Shown piece by piece: positions 46,557 through 54,419 of a stretch of DNA of 64,000 bases; positions within the stretch are counted from its first letter, which is position 1; each line of letters opens with the position of its first letter. The stretch is from Bacillus sp. ISL-7 (GTDB taxonomy: Bacteria > Bacillota > Bacilli > Bacillales_B > DSM-18226). Under the pieces are notes generated by a model. It was given only the letters and a program-made list of their open reading frames with translations. It searched no databases and was not told the origin of the DNA. A program made the position numbers and the translations under genes. Location: contig NZ_JAGGQW010000044.1 of the NCBI RefSeq assembly GCF_018613065.1, positions 1-64,000 on the forward strand, in the 5' to 3' direction.

Positions 46557-47012
46557 ATGAAAAAGACAACTAAATTGGAAGCAATACTTTGGAGCGTTGC
46601 TTTTCCAGGTTTTGGACAGCTTTTAAATGGGCACCTTATTAAAGGAATTATGTTTATCGTTTTGGAATTCACCATTAATGTGAACAGTTTTTTTAACCAA
46701 GCTATTATGTTTAGTTTTCTTGGGAAAATAAAAGAAGCTGAAAGAGTGGTTGAACACCAATGGCTTATGTTTTACCCTTGTGTTTATATGTTTGCCATGT
46801 ATGATGCTTATAAATTTGCGGAAGGGGAAAATCCTCGCTTATCGTTTATCCCATTTGCTTTTGGAGCCTATTTTGTAACAATAGGTCTTATGTACTCACC
46901 TAATAAGATTTTTGGCATACCATTTGGTCCAATTTGGCTTCCAATGATGTCTCTTATTCCAGGGTTAGGAATCGGATTTATCGTTCGTCATATTATGATG
47001 AAAATTGGTTGA
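46557..47012 (+). CDS. Integral membrane protein, TM2-like start
   Basis: 151 residues, four or five hydrophobic segments. The N-terminal AFPGFGQLLNGHLIKGIMFI is like the glycine-rich turn of TM2-domain proteins (PGLGQ...G...KG). The middle contains MFAMYDAYKFAEGENP, and the C-terminus SLIPGLGIGFIVRHIMMKIG. Function unknown. The ribosome binding site is weak (AAAGGTTGATAATTA). Confidence 0.62.
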   Translation: MKKTTKLEAILWSVAFPGFGQLLNGHLIKGIMFIVLEFTINVNSFFNQAIMFSFLGKIKEAERVVEHQWLMFYPCVYMFAMYDAYKFAEGENPRLSFIPFAFGAYFVTIGLMYSPNKIFGIPFGPIWLPMMSLIPGLGIGFIVRHIMMKIG

Positions 47013-47150
47013 AAACACAAAGTTATAGTGAGAGACCTTCCTAAAAGGAGGGTAGGAATCTTTTTGCCAAAATTTTGACCCGAAATTACTGTATTTTTAG
47101 TATTATCTAATACTTAAGGTGCTCCGCAACAATATTTTATGATGAGGGTA

Positions 47151-47200
47151 AAGATTGTGAAATAATATACTTAAACTATAGGGGGCTTTAATTGAATAAG
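47151..47200. repeat. Dispersed intergenic repeat, left half
   Basis: AAGATTGTGAAATAATATAC, then TTAAACTATAGGGGGCTTTA. It ends shortly before the LexA-box promoter. Confidence 0.55.
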
Positions 47201-47247
47201 AAAGTTAAAGACTGCTGAAAAAGTGGTCTTTTATTTTTTTTACAATT

Positions 47248-47269
47248 AGAACGTTTGTTCGTATATAAT
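47248..47269 (+). promoter_or_regulatory. LexA (DinR) box and -10 box
   Basis: GAAC-GTTT-GTTC at 47249-47260 is a perfect match to the Bacillus LexA site GAAC-N4-GTTC, directly followed by TATAAT at 47264-47269. Binding here would block the promoter until DNA damage. Confidence 0.85.
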
Positions 47270-47291
47270 AATTACGAAGGAGATGACCGAA

Positions 47292-47630
47292 ATGGCAGTA
47301 CGTGATCGTGGTAAATTAAAATGGCAGCCTGCGTCCTTTTTACCGTTAGCGTTCGAGATGCAACGTGAGATGTTTAAGGATCAGGAACGACAGGCTATGC
47401 CGATATTAGATGAATATCAAGTACAGGAATTTGATGATCGGATATGTTACGCAATGGAATCTAATAGCGCAGTACAGCTAACGGTATGGGATGACGGATT
47501 TACGCATGAGATTACTGGTCGAATTCATTACGTCGACCAGATAACAAAGCAGCTTCGGGTTAAGGTAAAGTCTGGAGATTTTGAAAGAATTGCATTCGAA
47601 GATGTAGTCGGAGTGGTTGTTATCAGTTAA
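47292..47630 (+). CDS. YolD-like protein, LexA-controlled
   Basis: 112 residues. RDRGKLKWQPASFLPLAFEM, YQVQEFDDRICYAM and the beta-strand end (VWDDGFTHEITGRIHYVD, IAFEDVVGVVVI) match the YolD-like family, small proteins usually found beside UvrX/YqjW-type translesion polymerases in Bacillus and SPbeta-like phages. No polymerase gene is here. The start is ATG at 47292, 9 bases after AAGGAG; an ATG at 47283 touches the ribosome binding site. The perfect LexA box upstream makes it a probable SOS gene. Confidence 0.87.
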   Translation: MAVRDRGKLKWQPASFLPLAFEMQREMFKDQERQAMPILDEYQVQEFDDRICYAMESNSAVQLTVWDDGFTHEITGRIHYVDQITKQLRVKVKSGDFERIAFEDVVGVVVIS

Positions 47631-47707
47631 TCAAATAAGTTCCCTTGAAATCATCTCAATAGTGTAAAATTAAGGATAAAATTAAAACACAATATGGAGG
47701 CAAATAA

Positions 47708-48541
47708 ATGGCTGAAGAAAGAGAACATAAAAATGCTCGTCGTGTTTGGTTAGTACCAGCTAATCCAAATGAATATGACATAGCAAGTGCATTTATTCGT
47801 TATGAAACGTTAGACTGGAAACGCTCCGTTAATTATGAAAATGGAGATATTTTATTTATTTACGTTTCAGGTAAAATCCAAAAGGTTCAATATAAAGTTG
47901 AAGTAATACAAGGGCTCGTACGAACTAATGATACTTATCATAATAAAACATTTTGGGTTGATGAAAGTAAATTTGAGCAATCGAAAGAATGGAATTATAC
48001 TCGTATTCGTTTAGTAGATGAGGTTGATACTACTGAATTAACACTTGCTAAATTAAGAGAATATGGTTTGAAGGGAAATATTCAAGGTCCCATGAAACTT
48101 ACTGGGGAACTTAGGGATTATGTCATGTCGTTCTTTGAAAAGGATTTAACAGATGGTTATTATCCAGAAGAAGTTCCTGAAACTTTAGAAGAAGGTATGC
48201 GCAAATCTGTAATGGTCAATATATATGAACGTAATCCTATTGCTCGGAAGCGATGTATGGATCATTATGGGGTCAAATGTCAAATTTGTGATCTAAATTT
48301 TGAAGATACATTTGGAGAAGTAGGTAAAGATTTTATTCATGTTCATCACATAATACCACTACACGAAATTCAACAGGACTATATTGTAGATCCAATAAAT
48401 GATCTAATCCCGGTTTGTCCGAACTGCCATGCGATGCTACATCGTAAGGAAAATGGCGTGTATTTGATGATAGGACAATTAAAAGAACGAATTATAAGTA
48501 ATAGAAAACCCGTACAGATTAATAGTTTAGTTAGTTCTTAA
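47708..48541 (+). CDS. HNH endonuclease with EVE-like N-terminal domain
   Basis: 277 residues. Residues about 10-115 (RRVWLVPANPNEYDIASAFI, NGDILFIYVSGKIQKVQYKV) look like a PUA/EVE-type modified-base reader; residues 185-250 are an HNH nuclease with zinc ligands Cys191/Cys194 and Cys237/Cys240 and the catalytic HVHHIIPL (His213/214) plus PVCPNCHAMLH. This domain pair fits a modification-dependent (type IV-like) restriction enzyme, which would cut DNA carrying modified bases; the EVE call is by pattern only. CAATATGGAGGCAAATAA precedes the ATG. It follows the SOS-type YolD gene by 77 bases but probably has its own promoter. Confidence 0.8.
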   Translation: MAEEREHKNARRVWLVPANPNEYDIASAFIRYETLDWKRSVNYENGDILFIYVSGKIQKVQYKVEVIQGLVRTNDTYHNKTFWVDESKFEQSKEWNYTRIRLVDEVDTTELTLAKLREYGLKGNIQGPMKLTGELRDYVMSFFEKDLTDGYYPEEVPETLEEGMRKSVMVNIYERNPIARKRCMDHYGVKCQICDLNFEDTFGEVGKDFIHVHHIIPLHEIQQDYIVDPINDLIPVCPNCHAMLHRKENGVYLMIGQLKERIISNRKPVQINSLVSS

Positions 48542-48659
48542 CTGCCCCGAATAATTTCTTCTTAAAGGAGATTTGATGAACCAGCCAGAACTGTAAATGC
48601 TGATAAAGTGAAACAAAAGGGCCTAGGTATATTACCGGGGCTTTTCGTTTTGTATATCG

Positions 48660-48830
48660 CTAAATTTTAATTGCTGTTGTAGCTTTCAGTAACGCAGATT
48701 CTTCGGTATCACCCTGTCTTTTTACGGTCCTCTTCTGTTTGTAATCGGATATAATCACCTCAAACTTACCGTCTGTTCTTTTGTACGTTAAAACTGTTAT
48801 TTTTCCTCTTTGTATAATTTTACCACTCAT
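48660..48830 (-). CDS. Small basic protein, 56 aa
   Basis: The frame starts with ATG at 48830 after GGTGAGGCGATACGTTG and encodes MSGKIIQRGKITVLTYKRTD, then GKFEVIISDYKQKRTVKRQG and a short helix-like end (EESALLKATTAIKI). Beta-strand-like and basic; phage-type small proteins look like this. Function unknown. Its codon pattern and ribosome binding site make it credible in spite of its size. Confidence 0.5.
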   Translation of the reverse strand: MSGKIIQRGKITVLTYKRTDGKFEVIISDYKQKRTVKRQGDTEESALLKATTAIKI

Positions 48831-49153
48831 CAACGTATCGCCTCACCCTTCTATCTTTATTAATTCGGTTGCAGTCTACTGTTACCTCTGTACAATTACG
48901 TATGTTTTGTGAATTCGTCAATCCACGCACAATAACTACCCTTTCATTACTTTTTTTCGCTATAAAATCGCTATCGCCAATAGCCTACTAAAATATCATA
49001 AGGAACTAAAAGCGTATACCAAACGGTAGGCGCATTTTTTTTATTTATTTTTAAGTTTTTCGTTACGATGGGCCGAATGGGCCGGACTGTACATATGAAG
49101 AACAACAAAAAAGAGTGGTTAAAGTTTCAGTTTCAGTAAATTGTCGTAATAGC
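48831..49153. other. Gene-free DNA
   Basis: Nothing convincing on either strand. Around 49095-49125 ATATGAAGAACAACAAAAAA resembles the end of the tandem repeat that follows (a third, decayed copy). Confidence 0.4.
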
Positions 49154-49350
49154 AGTTCTCAAATTAATTTTGTTTAAGGCGTTACAAAACGGATTTTGAA
49201 CCAGATTTAATGTATGAAGAACATCAAAGGAGGTTGGCTAAAGCCCCAATAAAATTAGAGCACTACTAGTAGTTCTCAAATTAATTTTGTTTAAGGCGTT
49301 ACAAAAACGATTTTGAACCAGATTTAATGTATGAAGAACAACAAAGGAGG
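49154..49350. repeat. Tandem duplication before the HTH gene
   Basis: Two 80-base copies (49154-49233 and 49271-49350), almost identical, 117 bases apart. Each runs from AGTTCTCAAATTAATTTTG to a ribosome binding site AAAGGAGG. In the second copy this is the ribosome binding site of the HTH gene; in the first it is followed by no gene. Each copy includes TTTAAGGCGTTACAAAA. Confidence 0.85.
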
Positions 49351-49359
49351 TGAGCAACG

Positions 49360-49581
49360 ATGGTTACATCTGCAACAATCAGAATCGTTAGGGCGTATTT
49401 GAACCTAACACAAGGTGAATTAGCACAACGGATTGGTGTAAGTGCTGGTTCGGTATCATCGGTTGAGAACGGAACGAGCAGAGTTACTTCTGAATTCGCT
49501 AAGAAGTTCAAACGAGCTGTTGGAATTACGGATGCCGTGTTAATCGACATTCAATATTTGCAGACAGTGATAGCTGAATAA
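49360..49581 (+). CDS. Small Xre-type helix-turn-helix protein
   Basis: 73 residues, almost entirely one HTH_3 domain: RIVRAYLNLTQGELAQRIGV (helices 1-2), SAGSVSSVENGTSRVTSEFA (recognition helix and following turn), then a short C-terminal helix. It is a likely phage-type repressor or activator. AAGGAGGTGAGCAACG precedes the ATG; this ribosome binding site is part of the duplicated 80-base unit upstream. It is the first gene of a rightward phage-like cluster. Confidence 0.85.
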   Translation: MVTSATIRIVRAYLNLTQGELAQRIGVSAGSVSSVENGTSRVTSEFAKKFKRAVGITDAVLIDIQYLQTVIAE

Positions 49582-49643
49582 TGGAGTCATAGAATTCAAG
49601 TTTACTATCAATATTACAAATTTAATTTATGGAGGAATATAAA

Positions 49644-50387
49644 ATGACTAACGAACTAACAATTTTAAATTTTGGATTAAATGAAATAAGAACAGTTGCT
49701 ATTGATGGGGAGGTTTGGTTTGTGGCAAAAGACGTTACCACTGTATTGGATATTAAAAATCCAAGGACTTCCCTTGCATTGCTAGATGAAGATGAAAAGG
49801 GAGTACACAGTATGGACACCCTTGGCGGAAAGCAAGAACTCACGATCATTAATGAAGCCGGTCTTTATACATTAATTTTAAAAAGTCGTAAGCCTGAAGC
49901 AAAAGCCTTCAAGCGATGGATTACCCACGAAGTAATCCCAACGATTCGCCAGCACGGTGCGTACTTCACTGATAATGTTCTAGCTAAAACGTTAGATGAT
50001 CCAAATTACATGTTAGGTTTATTGACAAACTTGGCAGAAGAACGAAATAAAAGGATATTAGCCGATCACACGATAGCATTGCAAGCACCAAAAGTAGAGG
50101 CATATGATTCGTTCCTAAGTGGATTGAATACAATGACCATAACTGAGGCAGGTAAATGTTTAGGTATGAGCGGAATTAAGCTGTATGAGATTTTAAGGAG
50201 AGAAGGTATTCTTCTTAAATCTCCATACAATGCCCCTGCACAGGAATATCTAGACAAAGGTTACTTTAAGGTAATCTTAAAAAGAAATGATATGCCTTAC
50301 CCCGCTAATGTCCGTCAAACAAGAGTAACAGCTGCGGGAGTTGACTTTTTATTTAAGATTTTAAATCGTTATGGATTGATTGCTTAA
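49644..50387 (+). CDS. Phage antirepressor (BRO-N and KilAC domains)
   Basis: 247 residues. The N-terminal BRO-N domain (about 1-105) has NEIRTVAIDGEVWFVAKDVT, NEAGLYTLILKSRKPEAKAF and RWITHEVIPTIRQHG; the C-terminal KilAC/ANT domain (about 130-247) has MTITEAGKCLGMSGIKLYEI and VTAAGVDFLFKIL. Antirepressors counter the phage repressor during induction. The start is ATG at 49644 with GGAGGAATATAAA upstream. The gene lies 62 bases after the HTH gene. Confidence 0.92.
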   Translation: MTNELTILNFGLNEIRTVAIDGEVWFVAKDVTTVLDIKNPRTSLALLDEDEKGVHSMDTLGGKQELTIINEAGLYTLILKSRKPEAKAFKRWITHEVIPTIRQHGAYFTDNVLAKTLDDPNYMLGLLTNLAEERNKRILADHTIALQAPKVEAYDSFLSGLNTMTITEAGKCLGMSGIKLYEILRREGILLKSPYNAPAQEYLDKGYFKVILKRNDMPYPANVRQTRVTAAGVDFLFKILNRYGLIA

Positions 50388-50470
50388 GGGGAAAAAACCA
50401 TGATGAGATTGTCATTACGGCAGTCTCCTTTTTTTAGCAATTAATATATTAAATTCTGGAGGAAGAAATA

Positions 50471-51724
50471 ATGAGTAAAATTGTTAAGGTGATCGATAGT
50501 ATGATGGGGACGGGTAAGACCAGTTACGCCATTCAGATGATGAAGGAGGCGGAAATTAACGAAAAGTTTATTTTTGTAACACCGTTCCTTGACGAGGTCC
50601 AACGTATTAAAAAAGAAGTCCATAATAGGGACTTCAAAGAACCTGATGCCAAGCACGGATCAGGAACAAAACTGGAGTCGTTAAAAAGACTAATATCGAA
50701 GGGTGAGGACATAGTAACGACACACGCCTTATTTGCTATGGCAGACGACGAATTAATTGAATTACTAAGTTGGTCTAATTACACATTAATTATGGATGAA
50801 GTCATGTCGGTTATTTGTCAGATACCTGTTCGAAAGGGCGATATACAAATGATGCTGAATGGTGGAGCGATAGAGGTTGATGAAAGCGGCAGAGTTACTT
50901 GGAAAGAACACCCAAAGTTTGACACAACGTTTAGCATTGTTCGAGATTATGCTATTGCAGGGAACTTGTACCTAGTAAACAACATTGCATTTGTTTGGAA
51001 CTTTCCGGCCAAGATTTTTAATCTGTTTGATAGGGTTTATATTATGACCTATATGTTCGACGGGCAATTGCAAAAGTATTATTACGACTTACACAATGTT
51101 CAGTACGATTATTATTTGGTTGTTAAAGAAAAAAATAGATACGAGCTGGGGCCATCATCCGATGTTCCGGAAGACCGATCGTACTTAAAGAACCTCATTC
51201 ATATATATGAAGGAAATTTGAATGAAATTGGTCATATTGATAACACATTGTCAAAAAGTTGGTTTATAAATAACCACAACAAAGTAAATGTGAAGTGCTT
51301 AAAGAACAATCTGTACAATTTTTTAAGGAATATCCATAAGGCTCCTGCCGATAAGATACTTTGGACAACGTTCAAAGATTATAAGAGAAAAATAGAAGGG
51401 AACGGCTTTAGGAAAGAAGAGCCTGAAAATACCTCTAAAGTGGACGTTGGACAAGCCTGTTTTATTCCGTTTAATTTGCGTGCTACCAACAAATATAGAC
51501 ATAAGGACGTATTGGCATTTTGTTTAAATCGATTTATACATCCAATTGAGGAACATTTTTTTGAACAGCACAATGTTAAAGTCGATGAAGACTTATTAGC
51601 TTTATCCGATTTATTACAGTGGATATTCCGATCTGCCGTAAGAGAGGGTAAACCCGTCCATATCTATATACCAAGTCGTAGAATGCGTGAATTACTGAAG
51701 AAGTGGTTAAATAACGAAATCTAA
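50471..51724 (+). CDS. Phage-type DNA helicase/ATPase
   Basis: 417 residues. A P-loop sits at the very N-terminus (DSMMGTGKTSYA, GTGKT 13-17), motif Ia at TTHALF (83-88), and a Walker B-type LIMDEVMS (107-113). The rest is less conserved; RSAVREGKPVHIYIPSRRMR at the end is like the last helicase motif region. It resembles replication helicases of Bacillus phages or the origin-binding-protein helicases, but I cannot say which. CTGGAGGAAGAAATA precedes the ATG. With the antirepressor it suggests a remnant or satellite of a phage early region. Confidence 0.78.
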   Translation: MSKIVKVIDSMMGTGKTSYAIQMMKEAEINEKFIFVTPFLDEVQRIKKEVHNRDFKEPDAKHGSGTKLESLKRLISKGEDIVTTHALFAMADDELIELLSWSNYTLIMDEVMSVICQIPVRKGDIQMMLNGGAIEVDESGRVTWKEHPKFDTTFSIVRDYAIAGNLYLVNNIAFVWNFPAKIFNLFDRVYIMTYMFDGQLQKYYYDLHNVQYDYYLVVKEKNRYELGPSSDVPEDRSYLKNLIHIYEGNLNEIGHIDNTLSKSWFINNHNKVNVKCLKNNLYNFLRNIHKAPADKILWTTFKDYKRKIEGNGFRKEEPENTSKVDVGQACFIPFNLRATNKYRHKDVLAFCLNRFIHPIEEHFFEQHNVKVDEDLLALSDLLQWIFRSAVREGKPVHIYIPSRRMRELLKKWLNNEI

Positions 51725-51741
51725 AACAGATGATACTTTAT

Positions 51742-51773
51742 AACCTGGGCGTTTTGCCTGGGTTTATTTTTTT
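51742..51773 (+). terminator. Terminator after the helicase gene
   Basis: AACCTGGGC pairs with GCCTGGGTT (two G-U pairs) across GTTTT, then a T-rich run. Confidence 0.75.
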
Positions 51774-51868
51774 GTATGCAACTAGTAATTTGTAAGGTAT
51801 AAATAAAGTAACAACCGTAGATTTGCAGAATCGAAACGAAATAAGAAACAAAGAAGGAGGGCGTAAAA

Positions 51869-52120
51869 ATGATCGTTGATTTAGCGCATCACAGGTGGCG
51901 GAAAAGATTATTGGATTCACGCAAAGAAGGAACGGTATATCAACTACTAGGTTTGGACGAGCATAGTGTTATGGACATTTTTTTTAGCTATAAAAACGGC
52001 AAGTGGTGTTTTAAGCCAGACTTATCGAAACCAGTTATAGAATTTGACGATGTAGATAAAGCAACAGAGTACATAATCTCGTTGGGTGTCGAAGAGTACG
52101 ATTCACAATTCGGTATTTAG
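51869..52120 (+). CDS. Small phage-type protein, 83 aa
   Basis: No family recognised. The sequence begins MIVDLAHHRWRKRLLDSRKE and ends with an acidic part (IEFDDVDKATEYIISLGVEE). The strong ribosome binding site AAGAAGGAGGGCGTAAAA supports it. It is the last gene before the long gene-free block and may belong to the phage-like cluster. Confidence 0.65.
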   Translation: MIVDLAHHRWRKRLLDSRKEGTVYQLLGLDEHSVMDIFFSYKNGKWCFKPDLSKPVIEFDDVDKATEYIISLGVEEYDSQFGI

Positions 52121-52852
52121 ACGGTATGACTTACGGGATGTGCATCTACTAATCTAGCAAGAGGACCATGCTAAAATCGTCTGAAAACCCAGTCGTATCA
52201 AGGGTTCAAGGCGTGTTGGTCTTAAAAGAAAGTATATGACGTAATAACCTTCGCCTGACGGCTCGGTGATGTAACTAAAGCATATTAGCTTCAGTAACAT
52301 CTATAAAATACTGACGGTGTAGTTTTAATAGAAGACTGCCTAAGCAGGATTCAACTGAGCGTCAGCGAAGTTTAAGACGTCTTACGATTAAATGTTAAGC
52401 CAAAAAGTAAAATTATTGTACAGGATTTTTGATTAGCATCTGATCCGACTCAGTGGCGGCTTCCATCGATTTATAGAAATACACTTGATGCAGCTTGACC
52501 GAAAATGGCGTTCCTGGAAACCTCGGGGTTTACGGATTAGCTGTTCAACAACCTTGATGTACCAAGCGTTTGGAAGGTATTTTTAATCGATTTGTAAAGT
52601 GAATTTGCTTGACAATATGACATTGAAACCGTCACTTTTCGGAAAACTTCGAGGAGGCGACTTAACTTACTTTATTACGATAAAGCGTTGTTAAAACTGG
52701 GTTTCGAGATATCTACCGTGCTTTAATACGCTGAAGGATATGACGTTAATCAATACCTACCAGAAATCCAGTGACAGTAACTAGACTAAATTGTCGTATC
52801 CCTAAATAAGAAAAGGCGACACCCTTATTGAAGTAACAGCCATAAACTTTAA
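52121..52852. other. 732-base block without any open reading frame
   Basis: No frame of useful length on either strand, yet base composition is not unusually AT-rich. Several short inverted stretches are visible (CCTGGAAACCTCGGGG; TGACGGCTCGGTGATG with CATCTATAAAATACTGACGGTG; GTTTAAGACGTCTTACG). A dispersed-repeat right half (CTTATTGAAGTAACAG) ends the block at about 52843. It could be a noncoding RNA, an origin or fully decayed DNA. Confidence 0.5.
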
Positions 52853-53872
52853 TTATTCGGTGTCTTTTGTTTGGGATAGTTTTTGTTTATCGGTAGTTCC
52901 AGGTGGTTGTTCTAGCCATTTGTTATCAATCAAGATGTTAACTCCATCCTTAGCATACTGAGCGACTTCTAGCGATAAGCGTTCATAATTTAGAAAAAGG
53001 TCTGTTCTTTGACTTGCCGCCGCTCCAGTTGCGTAATTTCCTGAACCAGTCGCACTTAACAATGCCATATGAGACATGGCTAATTTGTCTGAGAATGGCG
53101 GTGTAGTTGAATTTGTTATAGCAACATCTGATGAAATTGGTGGTTGTATATCATTGTCGAGTAGAGCTGCAGAAAAAATCTGCACATGCTTTTTTGAAAT
53201 ATCGTTACCTCTTAACATCCACTTTTGTATATTTTTTCTCGGTGATGTTTGAGCAAAACTAATAGAAAGATGACTACCTATTAGATTGGTTTGAATGTTC
53301 ATATAAAGATGAGATATTTCAACTGTATTTAAAGGGCGTTGCTTACTGAAAAGAGAAAAACCACTTAAATAACTTCTGCTATCTACGTAATCAGTCTTTG
53401 TTGGGTATGCAATATACGGTGCTCTTACAAACAATCCTTTAGAAAGTGCGACATCTGAACTTCTGTCGAATAAATCGGACGTTTCTTTTAGTCCTTCCAT
53501 AAAATAACCCCTTACATCTTTTCTTGCACTCATGGAAACGAGTCCACTATAAGCAAGTAACCCAACCTTTGCCATGTGGTTTATGTAAGTCAGCATAAAT
53601 GAATCAGTATATAGGGGAGGAGCATTTAAATTGACATCTTCGTTAGTAAATCCTGTTGGTAATGGCAAATCTTCTTCTTCGAAAAGATGAGTTAGTTTTT
53701 CTATATGAGAAACTGTAAGGTCATATGCAAACTGTATAATAGGCCTTATATCTGAGTCTTTAACATGTACTAGAAAATATCCAAGAATGCACTTAGCCAT
53801 ACTATCGTTCATATAGCCAGTCCAAGTACAAGCGATTTCTGATGATGTTAGGCTAATACGGTTTTCAGTCAT
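52853..53872 (-). CDS. DUF3231 family protein
   Basis: 339 residues, intact. Two similar helical halves are seen: ISLTSSEIACTWTGYMNDSM through FTNEDVNLNAPPLYTDSFML, and LNTVEISHLYMNIQTNLIGS through TPPFSDKLAMSHMALLSATG. This internal duplication is typical for DUF3231, found mainly in spore-forming Bacilli; function unknown. The C-terminus NKWLEQPP is shared with the other copies in this window. GAAGGAGTTCAGAAT precedes the ATG. It is a single gene pointing into the ORF-free block. Confidence 0.9.
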   Translation of the reverse strand: MTENRISLTSSEIACTWTGYMNDSMAKCILGYFLVHVKDSDIRPIIQFAYDLTVSHIEKLTHLFEEEDLPLPTGFTNEDVNLNAPPLYTDSFMLTYINHMAKVGLLAYSGLVSMSARKDVRGYFMEGLKETSDLFDRSSDVALSKGLFVRAPYIAYPTKTDYVDSRSYLSGFSLFSKQRPLNTVEISHLYMNIQTNLIGSHLSISFAQTSPRKNIQKWMLRGNDISKKHVQIFSAALLDNDIQPPISSDVAITNSTTPPFSDKLAMSHMALLSATGSGNYATGAAASQRTDLFLNYERLSLEVAQYAKDGVNILIDNKWLEQPPGTTDKQKLSQTKDTE

Positions 53873-54245
53873 ATTCTGAACTCCTTCAAAAATATATATT
53901 GGTATAATCTTTCCGAATAAACTTGTTTTTATGTAGCCTAAGATGACCTTGATAGTGTGGTCATCCAGTCATAAAATGCAAATAAGACGACCAATCCGCA
54001 AGTCATCCGTCCATCGAATATTTACCTACTGTAAACTACCGCTTGGAAATTTATTCGTATCTATTAAGTGCATTTTTGAATTGTACATTGTGATTTTCTA
54101 ATTTTGCGTAAGATACAACGCAAAAAGCATTAACTCTTTGACGTAATCAGGTGGTTTAACGCCGAATATAACTTCTAAAAAGATTTTAATTCTTCATCTT
54201 GACCTGCTATCGGCATAAAAGGTAATTAAATATATTCGTTTAGGT
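53873..54245. other. Gene-free DNA upstream of the resolvase region
   Basis: No gene. It must hold the promoter of the leftward DUF3231 gene. Confidence 0.4.
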
Positions 54246-54375
54246 ATACATTTACGAACACTCCGATCACATCCGTCAAACTCGCATTCTACTGTTTGCA
54301 ACATTGTTCGTAAAAGTGTAAAAAATACTTTATGAATATTCGTTTATTAACTATACATTTACGAACACCTTCGAT
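54246..54375 (+). promoter_or_regulatory. Putative res site / operator of the resolvase
   Basis: TATACATTTACGAACAC occurs twice in direct orientation (from 54246 and from 54352), and GTTCGTAAA (54305-54313) lies inverted between them. Spaced repeats just upstream of a serine resolvase gene are the classic res layout. The same TTTACGAAC motif occurs before the resolvase remnant at 24068. Confidence 0.65.
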
Positions 54376-54419
54376 ATACTGGAAACAATTACATCAGTGA
54401 TCGAGAGGAGTATGGAAAT

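Noticed and set aside
49154..49350. A CRISPR array in the tandem-repeat region
   Set aside because: Only two long copies of 80 bases with one gap, no short regular repeats and no cas genes in the window.
54246..54375. GTTCG/CGAAC motifs upstream of the resolvase as LexA boxes
   Set aside because: None has the GAAC-N4-GTTC spacing; they are better explained as resolvase-binding repeats.
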